DNA of 44,070 nt. Source: Chloroflexota bacterium (GTDB lineage: Bacteria > Chloroflexota > Dormibacteria > Dormibacterales > Dormibacteraceae). The DNA lies in the NCBI GenBank assembly GCA_005887685.1, contig VBHJ01000082.1:1-44070 (forward strand), given 5' to 3'. Below the pieces are notes generated by a model that made no database searches, had not been told where the DNA came from, and saw only the letters and a list, made by a program, of their open reading frames with translations. Position 1 is the first letter of the stretch; each line of letters begins with the position of its first letter. Both the position numbers and the translations under genes were made by a program. Positions 29,761-37,403 of the stretch are shown one piece after another.

Positions 29761-30794
29761 CGTCGCGCCTGATGTTCCGCGTGCTTGCGGCTCTTGTCGC
29801 CTTCACGGTGCTGGCGCGCATCCCGGTCGGCTTCGACGTCGGCTTCAAGTTCGACGCCGCGCTCGCGGTGATCTGGGCGTTCGGATTGTTGAGTCTCGTC
29901 CTCCTCACCGGGTACGTCGGCCAGATCTCGCTGTGCCAGGCGACGTTTGCCGGAGTGGGCGCTTACACGGCCGGTCTCATGGTCGCCGGCTTTCATGCCG
30001 ACTACCTGGTCGCGGTCGTTGCCGGCGTGGCCGCGGCCTTCGTGCTGGGCGTGATCGTCGGCATCCCCGCCCTGCGGCTGCGCGGCATCACGCTCGCGAT
30101 CGTGACGCTCGGCATCGCGCTGGTCTTCGACCGCTACGTGTTCCAGGACCACGCGTTCGAGTGGTTCACCGGTGGGACCGCCGGCTGGCGGGTCGACCAG
30201 GCCACCATGTTCGGCCTCCAGATGGATTCCTCGAAGCACCTGATGGCCGCCTACATCGTGCTGCTTGCGCTTTTCTGCGTGGTCGCCTTGCTGATGGTCA
30301 ACCTGCACGACTCGGGCGCGGGAAGGCGGCTGCGCGCGATTCGCGACTCAGAGCTGGCCGCGGCGACGATGGGCGTGAACCTGACGCGATACAAGCTGCT
30401 CGCATTCGGCATGTCGGCGGCGATCGCGGGCCTCGGCGGTTCGTTCTACCCGCTGGTCGCCGGCTCGGTCAGCCCCCAGCCGTTCTGGCTTTTCACGTCG
30501 CTGCAATTTGCGGCGATCGCCGTGCTGATGGGGGTCCGATACGTCCCCGCCGCCGCGCTCGGGGGCGTGTTCATGGCCGTTGTGCCCGACGTGCTGACCC
30601 GTTTCGGCCACGGGACTTTCATGGGCCGCGCGTACGACATCTCCTATGACTGGTTCCAGATCGCGGTCGGGGTGCTCCTGATCGTTCAGCTCATCGCGCT
30701 GCCGGATGGTGTCTGGGGCGACCTGCGCGCCCGGGCCCTCCATGCATGGTCCGCCGCCGGCGCCCTCGGTGGCAGAAAGGTGAAGGTGGCATGA
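29757..30794 (+). CDS. livM: Branched-chain amino-acid-type ABC permease (LivM-like)
   Basis: A 345-residue permease pairing with LivH. Helices are typical of LivM: LLTGYVGQISLCQATFAGVGAYTAGLMV, VGIPALRLRGITLAIVTLGIAL, and the coupling loop DSGAGRRLRAIRDSELAAATMGVNLTRYKLLAFGMSA. The open frame starts well upstream inside livH, but GTG 29757 overlapping the livH stop fits homology. The final residues (AGALGGRKVKVA) run over the next gene's start by 4 bases (ATGA). Confidence 0.93.
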   Translation: MTSRLMFRVLAALVAFTVLARIPVGFDVGFKFDAALAVIWAFGLLSLVLLTGYVGQISLCQATFAGVGAYTAGLMVAGFHADYLVAVVAGVAAAFVLGVIVGIPALRLRGITLAIVTLGIALVFDRYVFQDHAFEWFTGGTAGWRVDQATMFGLQMDSSKHLMAAYIVLLALFCVVALLMVNLHDSGAGRRLRAIRDSELAAATMGVNLTRYKLLAFGMSAAIAGLGGSFYPLVAGSVSPQPFWLFTSLQFAAIAVLMGVRYVPAAALGGVFMAVVPDVLTRFGHGTFMGRAYDISYDWFQIAVGVLLIVQLIALPDGVWGDLRARALHAWSAAGALGGRKVKVA

Positions 30795-32485
30795 CGATGC
30801 TGCGCGTGCGCGACGCGACGGTCCGCTTCGGCGGCATCGTCGCGCTCGATGGGATCTCGCTCGACCTGAATCGTGGCGAGATACTCGGCCTGATCGGTCC
30901 CAACGGGGCGGGCAAGACCACGCTTTTCAACTGCATCTCAGGCGTGATCCGGCCAGACCACGGCTCGATCCTTTTCGAGACCAACGACCTGACCTACGCG
31001 CCACCGCACGAGCGCGCGCGGCTCGGCATCGCGCGCACCTTCCAGAACCTCCAGCTGTGGGGCTCGATGACAGTCGAAGAAAACCTCATGGTGCCCATGG
31101 ACGCGCTGGGGCGGCGCAACACGTTCAGCGACGCGCTGTACCTGCCGTTCTCAGCCTACGCGGAGAGGGCGTCATCCGAGCGCGCGCGCGCGATCCTCCA
31201 CGTGCTCGACCTCGGGCGCTATGCGCGAACACCGGCGGGCGATCTGCCGGCCGGCATCCAGCGGCGCGTCGAGATCGCCCGCGCCCTGGCGATGCGGCCA
31301 AGGCTGCTGCTGCTGGACGAGCCCGCGGCGGGGCTTGACGCGCAGGAGACCGCGCACCTCGCTGACCTGCTGCACGCGGTGAGAGAACGCTTCCACGTGT
31401 CGATGCTGCTGGTCGATCACGACATGAGCCTGGTGATGCGGGTATGCGATTTTGTCTATGTCCTCGACTTCGGCAAGCTGCTGGCCCATGGCAGGCCCGC
31501 CGCGATCCGCGACGACCCGAAGGTCATCGCGGCGTATCTCGGCGAGGAGTCGAAGAAGCCGGCCGGCGACGTCGCGACAGTGGCGACGCCCAGGGAAGGG
31601 CCGCCGCTGCTCGAGGTCGACCGGCTCGCGGCCGGCTACGGAGGCCTGGAGGTCATTCGCGACGTGACCCTTTCCGTCCGGCCCGGCGAGGTGGTCGCCT
31701 GCATCGGGGCCAACGGAGCCGGGAAGACCACGACTCTGCGCGCCATCTCGGGCATGATCCACGCCCGCGGAGGCAAGGTCACGTTCGCCGGCAAGGATGT
31801 CACGGGCAGCTCGGCGGAGCGCATCACCAAGCTCGGGCTGGTCCACATCCCCGAGGGCCGCGGCCTGTTTCCGACGATCAGCGTCGAGGACACGCTGAGG
31901 CTTGTTTCCAACACCGCCGGCCACGAGGTCGATCCCGCGCCGGCGTTCGACCTGTTTCCCAAGCTCCGCCAGCGGCGTCGCCAGCTCGTCGGCACGCTGT
32001 CCGGCGGGGAGCAGCAGATGGTCGCGCTTGCCCGCGCGATCCTCTCCCAGCCGCGGCTCGTGATGATCGACGAGATGTCGCAGGGCCTCGCCCCAACCGT
32101 TGTCCGCCAGCTGTTCGACATCGTCCGCGTCTTCCGCGAGCAGGGCATCGCGGTCCTCCTGGTGGAGCAGTTCGTGGAGTCGGCGCTGGACGTCGCTGAT
32201 CGTGCGTACGTGTTTGAACACGGGACCATCGCCCTCAGCGGGCCGGCGGTCGAGCTGCGCAACGACCGCAAGCTCGTTACCGGCTCGTACCTCGGCACGG
32301 CCGTCGACGCGACGGCGATCGCTGCCAACGGCAACGGCCATCACATCGACCCTGCATTGATGGAGATCCTGTCGGTCAGGGTTCCAGCCAAGGTCAAGCG
32401 CGCGCTCGAGGAGCGCGCGGAAAACGAAGGCCGCCCCGCCGGAGCGGTCGTGGTCGAGCTCCTGGGAAAGGTGGACGATCAATGA
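30791..32485 (+). CDS. Fused LivG-LivF ABC ATPase with ribbon-helix-helix-like C-terminus
   Basis: A 564-residue tandem ATPase. The LivG half has Walker A GPNGAGKT (36-43), RTFQNLQLWG, Walker B LLLLDEP (172-178) and LVDHDMSLVM; its signature loop is degenerate (LPAGIQ, 152-157, instead of LSxGQ). After a linker (about 255-270) the LivF half has Walker A GANGAGKT (306-313), IPEGRGLFPTISVEDTL, a normal LSGGEQ (403-408) and Walker B LVMIDE. Residues about 528-560 (LSVRVPAKVKRALEERAENE, then GRPAGAVVVELLGK) resemble a CopG/Arc ribbon-helix-helix module. One full composite ATP site is therefore normal and the other altered. ATG 30791 overlaps livM. Confidence 0.9.
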   Translation: MTMLRVRDATVRFGGIVALDGISLDLNRGEILGLIGPNGAGKTTLFNCISGVIRPDHGSILFETNDLTYAPPHERARLGIARTFQNLQLWGSMTVEENLMVPMDALGRRNTFSDALYLPFSAYAERASSERARAILHVLDLGRYARTPAGDLPAGIQRRVEIARALAMRPRLLLLDEPAAGLDAQETAHLADLLHAVRERFHVSMLLVDHDMSLVMRVCDFVYVLDFGKLLAHGRPAAIRDDPKVIAAYLGEESKKPAGDVATVATPREGPPLLEVDRLAAGYGGLEVIRDVTLSVRPGEVVACIGANGAGKTTTLRAISGMIHARGGKVTFAGKDVTGSSAERITKLGLVHIPEGRGLFPTISVEDTLRLVSNTAGHEVDPAPAFDLFPKLRQRRRQLVGTLSGGEQQMVALARAILSQPRLVMIDEMSQGLAPTVVRQLFDIVRVFREQGIAVLLVEQFVESALDVADRAYVFEHGTIALSGPAVELRNDRKLVTGSYLGTAVDATAIAANGNGHHIDPALMEILSVRVPAKVKRALEERAENEGRPAGAVVVELLGKVDDQ

Positions 32486-33846
32486 GACGCCTCTTCATCG
32501 CGCTGAACTGCGTGGTGCTGGCCGTCGCTTCGGTGGTGCTGATCCCGGCATTTGCGCTTGCCGACGTCCCTTCCAGCTACACGAGCTACGGCTACGCGAC
32601 CGGGGTTCATGGCATCGCGGGCAGTGACGCGTTCCCCAACTTCCAGAACGGAGCGGTCAACAACCGATATCCGATGGCGGAGGTCCTGCAGGACGCAAGC
32701 CCGTCGTCGACGGCGAAGGCGACGTATTCGGACAGCGGTCCGGCCGTCGCGACGGTGGGGTCGTCATACAACCAGGGCTGCAGCCAGTCCGGCAGCCAAC
32801 CGCCTCCGCCGCAGATCTGCCAGAACCCGAACAACCAGGTGCCGTACGCCAACGCGACGTATCCAGGTCCGTCACACGGGCACATCGACCAATGCAACGG
32901 TTGCGGAAATGGGCCCTACGCTGACGCGAACGCGGGTCAGATGAACGCAGACGCATCGGGCTATTACGCGGGCGGCGGCACGCAACCGTTCAGCGGCGCA
33001 TCGGGCAAGACCAACACCGTCATGGACTCGGGCGGCACGCTGACAGTCACCACGCATTCGGAGGTCGACAGCTTTGTGATCGGCACCGTCAAGGTCAGCA
33101 AGGTGATGGTCGACATCAACGCGACCAGCACCCTGTCGGGCGGCGGTGGGGACGCGCACGTCACCGCTGGCCAGGTCACCGCCAACGGGCAGCCGGTGGC
33201 GGTCAACGACCAGGGAGTGACGATCCAGGACAAGCAGCCTGTTCCATGCACCTCGGCGCCGAAACCGCCCGCCGCTCAGCCGCCACCGGCTCCATCTCCG
33301 CCGTCGGGCCCGATACCGCCCCTGCCCGTGGGCGGCAACTCCGGGAGCTCCGGCAGCGCCTCCAGGCCAGGCTCTTCGTCCGGATGCGTCCCCGTCGTGA
33401 ACGTGACGTACATCACGATCTTCACGGTCGCGCCGACCAAGACGGTCGACGGCAGCCACGTGACGATCTGGGCGACCGGTCTTCACATCAAGGTCACCCA
33501 ACCATCGCCAGGCCCCGGCGTACCCAGCCAGAGCGCGGAGTATGTCCTGGGCGAAGGATTCGTGGACCTCCAGACCGGCAGCGGCGGGGTCATGGGCTTT
33601 GAGGCCTTTGGCGGATTCGGCGGCTTTGGCGGCGGCGACTTCGGAGGGTTCGGCGACCAGGGCGGCGCGGGCGGCGGCCCGGGCGCCGCGGCGAGTCAGC
33701 TGGGTGCCACGCTCACCGCGGACCGCATACCACTGGCCTTCATGTTCCTGACCCTCGAGGCGCTGCTGCTGGCGTCGGCCGCGGCCTGGGTCTGGGCGCG
33801 CAACGCTCCATCGGGCAAAGTCCCCGATGAGGTGCTCTCACCGTGA
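32482..33846 (+). CDS. Secreted, membrane-anchored low-complexity protein of the liv operon
   Basis: A 454-residue protein of unknown function. A signal peptide (about 1-27, VVLAVASVVLIPAFALA) is followed by an Asn/Gly/Ser/Gln-rich region with several Cys (QGCSQSG, CNGCGNG), a central beta-rich domain (about 180-240, TLTVTTHSEVDSFVIGTVKV), a Pro-rich hinge (PPPAPSPPSGPIPP), a second strand-rich part, then Phe-Gly-Gly repeats (FGGFGGFGGGDFGGF, about 374-392) and one C-terminal membrane helix (IPLAFMFLTLEALLLASAAAW). It is coupled to the ATPase gene by ATGA, so it belongs to the transporter operon; it may form a surface or envelope structure. Confidence 0.8.
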   Translation: MRRLFIALNCVVLAVASVVLIPAFALADVPSSYTSYGYATGVHGIAGSDAFPNFQNGAVNNRYPMAEVLQDASPSSTAKATYSDSGPAVATVGSSYNQGCSQSGSQPPPPQICQNPNNQVPYANATYPGPSHGHIDQCNGCGNGPYADANAGQMNADASGYYAGGGTQPFSGASGKTNTVMDSGGTLTVTTHSEVDSFVIGTVKVSKVMVDINATSTLSGGGGDAHVTAGQVTANGQPVAVNDQGVTIQDKQPVPCTSAPKPPAAQPPPAPSPPSGPIPPLPVGGNSGSSGSASRPGSSSGCVPVVNVTYITIFTVAPTKTVDGSHVTIWATGLHIKVTQPSPGPGVPSQSAEYVLGEGFVDLQTGSGGVMGFEAFGGFGGFGGGDFGGFGDQGGAGGGPGAAASQLGATLTADRIPLAFMFLTLEALLLASAAAWVWARNAPSGKVPDEVLSP

Positions 33847-34100
33847 TCGCGGGTCTTCGCCACCGACCGGTCACGGCGTACTGCGAGGCAGACAGGTGGA
33901 AATTCGATCCTCGCTACACGCAGGGGCGCTGCCCGATCTGCGGTTGGAAGCCGGAGGGTGCGCCGAACGCGCCTCGCTGGCTGGCCATCGCCAACCGGTT
34001 GGACTGGGAGATGCTCGGGCTTTTCCTGCTCGCCGACGTGCTCGTCCTGCTGGGCCTGATCGTGGCCCACGCGGCGGGAATCCTGCCGGCGAATCGCTAG
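33843..34100 (+). CDS. Small zinc-ribbon membrane protein
   Basis: An 85-residue protein from GTG 33843 (GTGA overlap with the preceding gene). The N-terminal half has CEADRW and a CPICGW knuckle, and the C-terminal half a membrane helix (EMLGLFLLADVLVLLGLIVAH). It is the last gene of the liv operon. No family is recognised; it could be an assembly or anchoring helper for the preceding secreted protein. Its end overlaps the convergent gene by 4 bases. Confidence 0.7.
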   Translation: MIAGLRHRPVTAYCEADRWKFDPRYTQGRCPICGWKPEGAPNAPRWLAIANRLDWEMLGLFLLADVLVLLGLIVAHAAGILPANR

Positions 34101-34696
34101 GTCTTCCTGCGCACCTGCACCGTAAATCCGTCATCCGAAGGGCTCACCTCGACGTCGCCCGCCCGGATGCGGATTCCATCTTCGACTCGCGTCGCGACGA
34201 GGGAGCCTTCGAAGACCAGCTCGGAGAACCGCCACTCCTTCGCGTGCTTGCGCATGCGCACGATCACGCCCTGCGGGCTGCGCCAGACCCCCTCGCCGGA
34301 GGGCTTGAACCCGCGGGTGACCAGCTCGCCGAGCTGGTCCGGGATCGCCTCGGGGGGCGGCTTCGCCGCCGGCCAGACCACGGGCTTGTCTCTCTCGGCA
34401 TGCGGGTTGGGCAGGACGCGGAGGTCCGGCTTGCGGCTGCGGGCCTGCTCGAGGGAGAGGCGTAGCAGCTCCGAACCCTCTTCCTGCTCGAAGAACGCCC
34501 CGGAGATGCGAGAGGGGTCATGCGACCGGCGGATGCAGTTGGCGCAGTCCGGCTCGCCGTCGACTGCTGTATAGCTACCTTCGGCGAGGGTCTGGCCGCA
34601 GAGAGTCGTGACCGTGCCCGCGCGCGGGACCTTTGGAGTGAGATGGATCCGCCCCCCGGACTTGCGGCGGACGGACTCGAGCTTGATCCTGTGCAC
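34097..34696 (-). CDS. Uncharacterised protein with a CGQ...CANC site
   Basis: A protein of about 199 residues from GTG 34696. The N-terminal part carries HRIKLESVRRKSGGRIHLTP, then TLCGQTLAEG and DCANCIRR, a possible zinc site of three or four Cys. The C-terminal part is beta-rich (GVIVRMRKHAKEWRFSELVFEG, GIRIRAGDVEVSPSDDGFTV). I do not recognise the family. The frame stays open to 34789, but the upstream 31 codons lie over the repeated CCCCATGAATGGGG palindrome and look non-coding, so GTG 34696 is preferred with low certainty. Confidence 0.55.
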   Translation of the reverse strand: MHRIKLESVRRKSGGRIHLTPKVPRAGTVTTLCGQTLAEGSYTAVDGEPDCANCIRRSHDPSRISGAFFEQEEGSELLRLSLEQARSRKPDLRVLPNPHAERDKPVVWPAAKPPPEAIPDQLGELVTRGFKPSGEGVWRSPQGVIVRMRKHAKEWRFSELVFEGSLVATRVEDGIRIRAGDVEVSPSDDGFTVQVRRKT

Positions 34697-34740
34697 GGCT
34701 TCAATAATGGGCGACCCAGCCCCACCCGCGCTTCGCGCCA

Positions 34741-34760
34741 CCTCCCCATGAATGGGGAGG
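34741..34760. repeat. Short palindrome with CCCCATGAATGGGG core (copy 2)
   Basis: Arms CCTCCCCAT (34741-34749) and ATGGGGAGG (34752-34760) around GA. It has the same core and following GGAG as at 6313-6330, with compensated arm bases. It lies in the divergent gap between the uncharacterised gene ending at 34097 and the HEXXH protein. Confidence 0.55.
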
Positions 34761-34832
34761 AGCTTATTGCTCATGCCGCTCGTTTTCACGGCATCGTCAA
34801 ACCCTGTGTCAACGCCGGGTAGAGGTACCGGC

Positions 34833-35519
34833 GTGGGCGCTTATCTAGCACAGTCCATGAGCCTGCTGATCGCGCCCTCCACCCGGACCGCCCTTCGCCG
34901 GCCAGCCCTGGCCCTGGCGGAGGAACCGCATTACGACCCGCGGGACGTGCGCCGCACGGTGGCCGCGCTCGAGAGGGCGGCCAACCGGGCTCCCTCGATG
35001 GGCCTCCTGGTGCGCAGCGACCTGTCGGGGCTCAAGGTCGCGGACGTCCGCCGGGCCCTGGGGGGCCTTCCCTCGCCAGGCGACTACCGCGTCGTGATCA
35101 AGCCGCTCCGCTTTCGGAAACGGCCTCACCTTTCCGGCCTCTGCGAGTTCGACGTGGGCCGGATCATCATCCGCGTACCGGAACCGTTCCGGCCGTTTGA
35201 CGAGGTCGTCTACGTCAACGCACGGCGCAAGCCGGGGGCCGCGATGAAGTTCGCCTGGTTGTCCGAAAAGGTCAGGTTCCGAAACCGGCGGGACGTGCTG
35301 CGGTTTGTCTACCTGCACGAATGGCTTCACTGGTACCTCCGCGAGATGCGGGGCCGACGGGCCGGCGCGGAGACGGCCTGTGACCGGTTTGCGCTGCGCA
35401 ACTTCCGGCGCCGCCAGGTGAGCGTCGACGACGCGCTCGAGGCGCTGCAGGGAACGCGGATGCAGGTGCTGCCGGAAGGGATCCCGCGCCGCTGGCGCCA
35501 ACCGTACCTATCGCGTTAG
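34833..35519 (+). CDS. Predicted HEXXH metalloprotein
   Basis: A 228-residue protein with the zinc-protease motif in FVYLHEWLHWYLREM (HEWLH) followed by GAETACDRFALRNF, whose Glu/Asp could complete the site. Upstream segments are RVVIKPLRFRKRPHLSGLCEFD, IIIRVPEPFRPFDEVVYVN and WLSEKVRFRNRRDVL. It has no signal peptide, so it is likely cytoplasmic. GTG 34833 is chosen because AGAGG lies 7 bases before it; ATG 34857 is the alternative. The substrate is unknown. It is a single gene between divergent and convergent neighbours. Confidence 0.65.
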   Translation: MGAYLAQSMSLLIAPSTRTALRRPALALAEEPHYDPRDVRRTVAALERAANRAPSMGLLVRSDLSGLKVADVRRALGGLPSPGDYRVVIKPLRFRKRPHLSGLCEFDVGRIIIRVPEPFRPFDEVVYVNARRKPGAAMKFAWLSEKVRFRNRRDVLRFVYLHEWLHWYLREMRGRRAGAETACDRFALRNFRRRQVSVDDALEALQGTRMQVLPEGIPRRWRQPYLSR

Positions 35520-35549
35520 GCGAATACGAGTCTTTGGCGCCAAAGGTAC

Positions 35550-36512
35550 CTATCGAGTCGGCGGAACTGCGGGTCCAGTAACGAGGCGCGTTGCGCTGGT
35601 CTGTCTCGGGGTCGGGAGAGGCGTGAGGGTTGCCTCGACCTGCTCCCGCAGATACTCGAACGCCGGCGGTAGGGACAGCCTCTCCCCCAGGTGCTCCTTC
35701 GCCTCGTCGGTGGAGAAGCCCGGGCCCATCGTCGCGATCTCGAACAGGACTCCGCTCGGTTCCCTGAAGTAGATCGAGCGGAAATAGAAGCGGTCGATGA
35801 CCGGCGTGGGACTGCCGCCCCCCGCAACGACCTGGTCGCGCCAGGCCGGGTGGTCGTCCATCGTCGAGGACCACGCGACGTGGTGGACGGTGCCTGAGCC
35901 GCCAAGGGCTCGAGCCTCGGGAGCCGCGTCGTAGACGTAAAAGGAGCCGCGCGTCTCGCCACGCGATTCGTAGCTGTCCGATCCAGTCCCCTCGAAACCG
36001 AGCGTTTCGGTGAGGAACTCGTGGCTCGCGTGGCGCCGGCTCTCAAACGCCCGCACGCCGGCAAAGCCCCGGAGGGCAAGGTGCGGCGGGATTTCCGGGT
36101 GGCGCGCGACGAGCGGCCTGTCCCGCGGCGCCTCGGCGATGAGCTCGAACCCAAGGCCTTCCGGGTCGTCGAAGCGAAGCCGATCCTCTTCGCGGACCGA
36201 GTCGATGCCGGAGGAGGCAAGGCGCCCCGCCCAGAACTCGAGCGCCTCGTCACCGGCCACCCTGAACGCGATACGGTGGATCATCCCCGCGCCGGCGCGG
36301 CCTCGGGCCAGGCCCGGGTACTCGAAGAACGTGAGGTCTGCGCCGGGGCTTCCGTCCTCGTCGGCGTAGAAGAGGTGGTAGACGGCGGGGTTGTCCTGGT
36401 TGACGGTCTTCTTGACCAGCCGGAGCCCCATCACGCCGGTGTAGAAGAGGACGTTTTTGGTGGCGTCGGCCGTGATCGCGCTGATGTGGTGGATTCCGTT
36501 GAGGGCCTTCAT
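35550..36512 (-). CDS. VOC-family ring-cleaving dioxygenase / glyoxalase-like protein
   Basis: A 320-residue two-module vicinal-oxygen-chelate protein similar to MhqO/PcpA-type hydroquinone dioxygenases. Module 1 begins LNGIHHISAITADATKNVLFYTGVMGLRLVKKTVNQDN with the first metal His; module 2 has GTVHHVAWSSTMDD and FREPSGVLFEIATMGPGF with the metal Glu. Fe(II)-dependent extradiol cleavage of a quinol is the usual activity in this family. ATG 36512 is preferred to the longer frame. It is divergent from the HAD gene, 56 bases apart. Confidence 0.88.
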   Translation of the reverse strand: MKALNGIHHISAITADATKNVLFYTGVMGLRLVKKTVNQDNPAVYHLFYADEDGSPGADLTFFEYPGLARGRAGAGMIHRIAFRVAGDEALEFWAGRLASSGIDSVREEDRLRFDDPEGLGFELIAEAPRDRPLVARHPEIPPHLALRGFAGVRAFESRRHASHEFLTETLGFEGTGSDSYESRGETRGSFYVYDAAPEARALGGSGTVHHVAWSSTMDDHPAWRDQVVAGGGSPTPVIDRFYFRSIYFREPSGVLFEIATMGPGFSTDEAKEHLGERLSLPPAFEYLREQVEATLTPLPTPRQTSATRLVTGPAVPPTR

Positions 36513-36568
36513 TCGCTCAGTTCTACCCATTCCCATGGCGCATTTGTTCCAGCCGACATAATCGGGCT

Positions 36569-37264
36569 ATGGCTGTGCGGGTGGTGGGGTTTGACGGCGA
36601 TGACACGCTCTGGCACAGCGAAACCCGATTTCACGTAACGCAGAGCGAATTCAGGGATCTGCTGAAGCGGCACGTCCCCGACGCGGACATCGACACGCGG
36701 CTGGCCGAGATGGAGATGAAGAACCTGAGCATCTACGGCTACGGGGTGAAGTCGTTCACGCTGTCGATGATCGAGACCGCGATCGAGCTGACGGAAGCGC
36801 GCATCCCCGCGGCCGACGTCGAGACCATCCTTGGCTGGGGCAAGCGGATGCTGATGGAACCGACCGCGCTTCTCGACGGGGTCGAAGAAACGCTTCGCGC
36901 GCTCGCCGGCCGCTACGACCTGCTGCTCATCACCAAAGGTGATCTCTTCGACCAGGAGAGCAAGCTGGCGCGGTCAGGGTTGGGTGAGATGTTCCTCGGA
37001 GTCGAGATCCTCAGCGAGAAGAACGTCGAGACGTATCGCGGTGTGTTCCACCGCCGTGGCATCAAGGCCGAGGACTTCGTGATGGTCGGCAACTCGCTGC
37101 GTTCGGACATCGTGCCTGTCGTGGCGCTGGGCGCGCATGCGTTTCACATTCCTTACGAGGTGACCTGGCACCACGAAAACGTGCCCGAGGATGAGCTGCC
37201 GGTGCAGGGCTGGCGCCCTCTCTCCGCGATCCGGGAGCTGCCGGCCGCGCTCGAAGAGCTCTAG
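36569..37264 (+). CDS. HAD-superfamily hydrolase
   Basis: A 231-residue HAD protein. Motif I VGFDGDDTLWHSE has the DxDxT form, so the nucleophile and general acid Asp are both present. Motif II is LLLITKGD, the Lys of motif III lies in ILSEKNVETY, and motif IV is VMVGNSLRSDIVP. A helical cap (about 20-95) is of type C1. It is probably a phosphatase or dehalogenase-like enzyme; the substrate is unknown. A palindrome (GCGGCA...TGCCGC) lies in the 139-base gap before the monooxygenase gene. Confidence 0.88.
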   Translation: MAVRVVGFDGDDTLWHSETRFHVTQSEFRDLLKRHVPDADIDTRLAEMEMKNLSIYGYGVKSFTLSMIETAIELTEARIPAADVETILGWGKRMLMEPTALLDGVEETLRALAGRYDLLLITKGDLFDQESKLARSGLGEMFLGVEILSEKNVETYRGVFHRRGIKAEDFVMVGNSLRSDIVPVVALGAHAFHIPYEVTWHHENVPEDELPVQGWRPLSAIRELPAALEEL

Positions 37265-37403
37265 GTCGCGTTTCCCAAGTCGGCGCCGGTGATAAGGACC
37301 ATTTTCAGTGTATCGCGCGCCCAGGGGCTTGCGGCAAGGCCCGGGTCGTGCCGCAGAATCTCCAGCCGCAACCTGAACCTACGGACGGAAATGGGGGTGG
37401 CGT

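Noticed and set aside
31172-32482. 436-residue antisense open frame opposite the LivG-LivF fusion
   Set aside because: It has shadow-frame composition (Arg/Asp/Gln/His-rich), no domain, and is fully covered by a certain gene.
34697-34789. Longer N-terminus (MSNKLLPIHGEV) for the gene ending at 34097
   Set aside because: Those codons translate the repeated CCCCATGAATGGGG palindrome, so they are more likely intergenic than protein.
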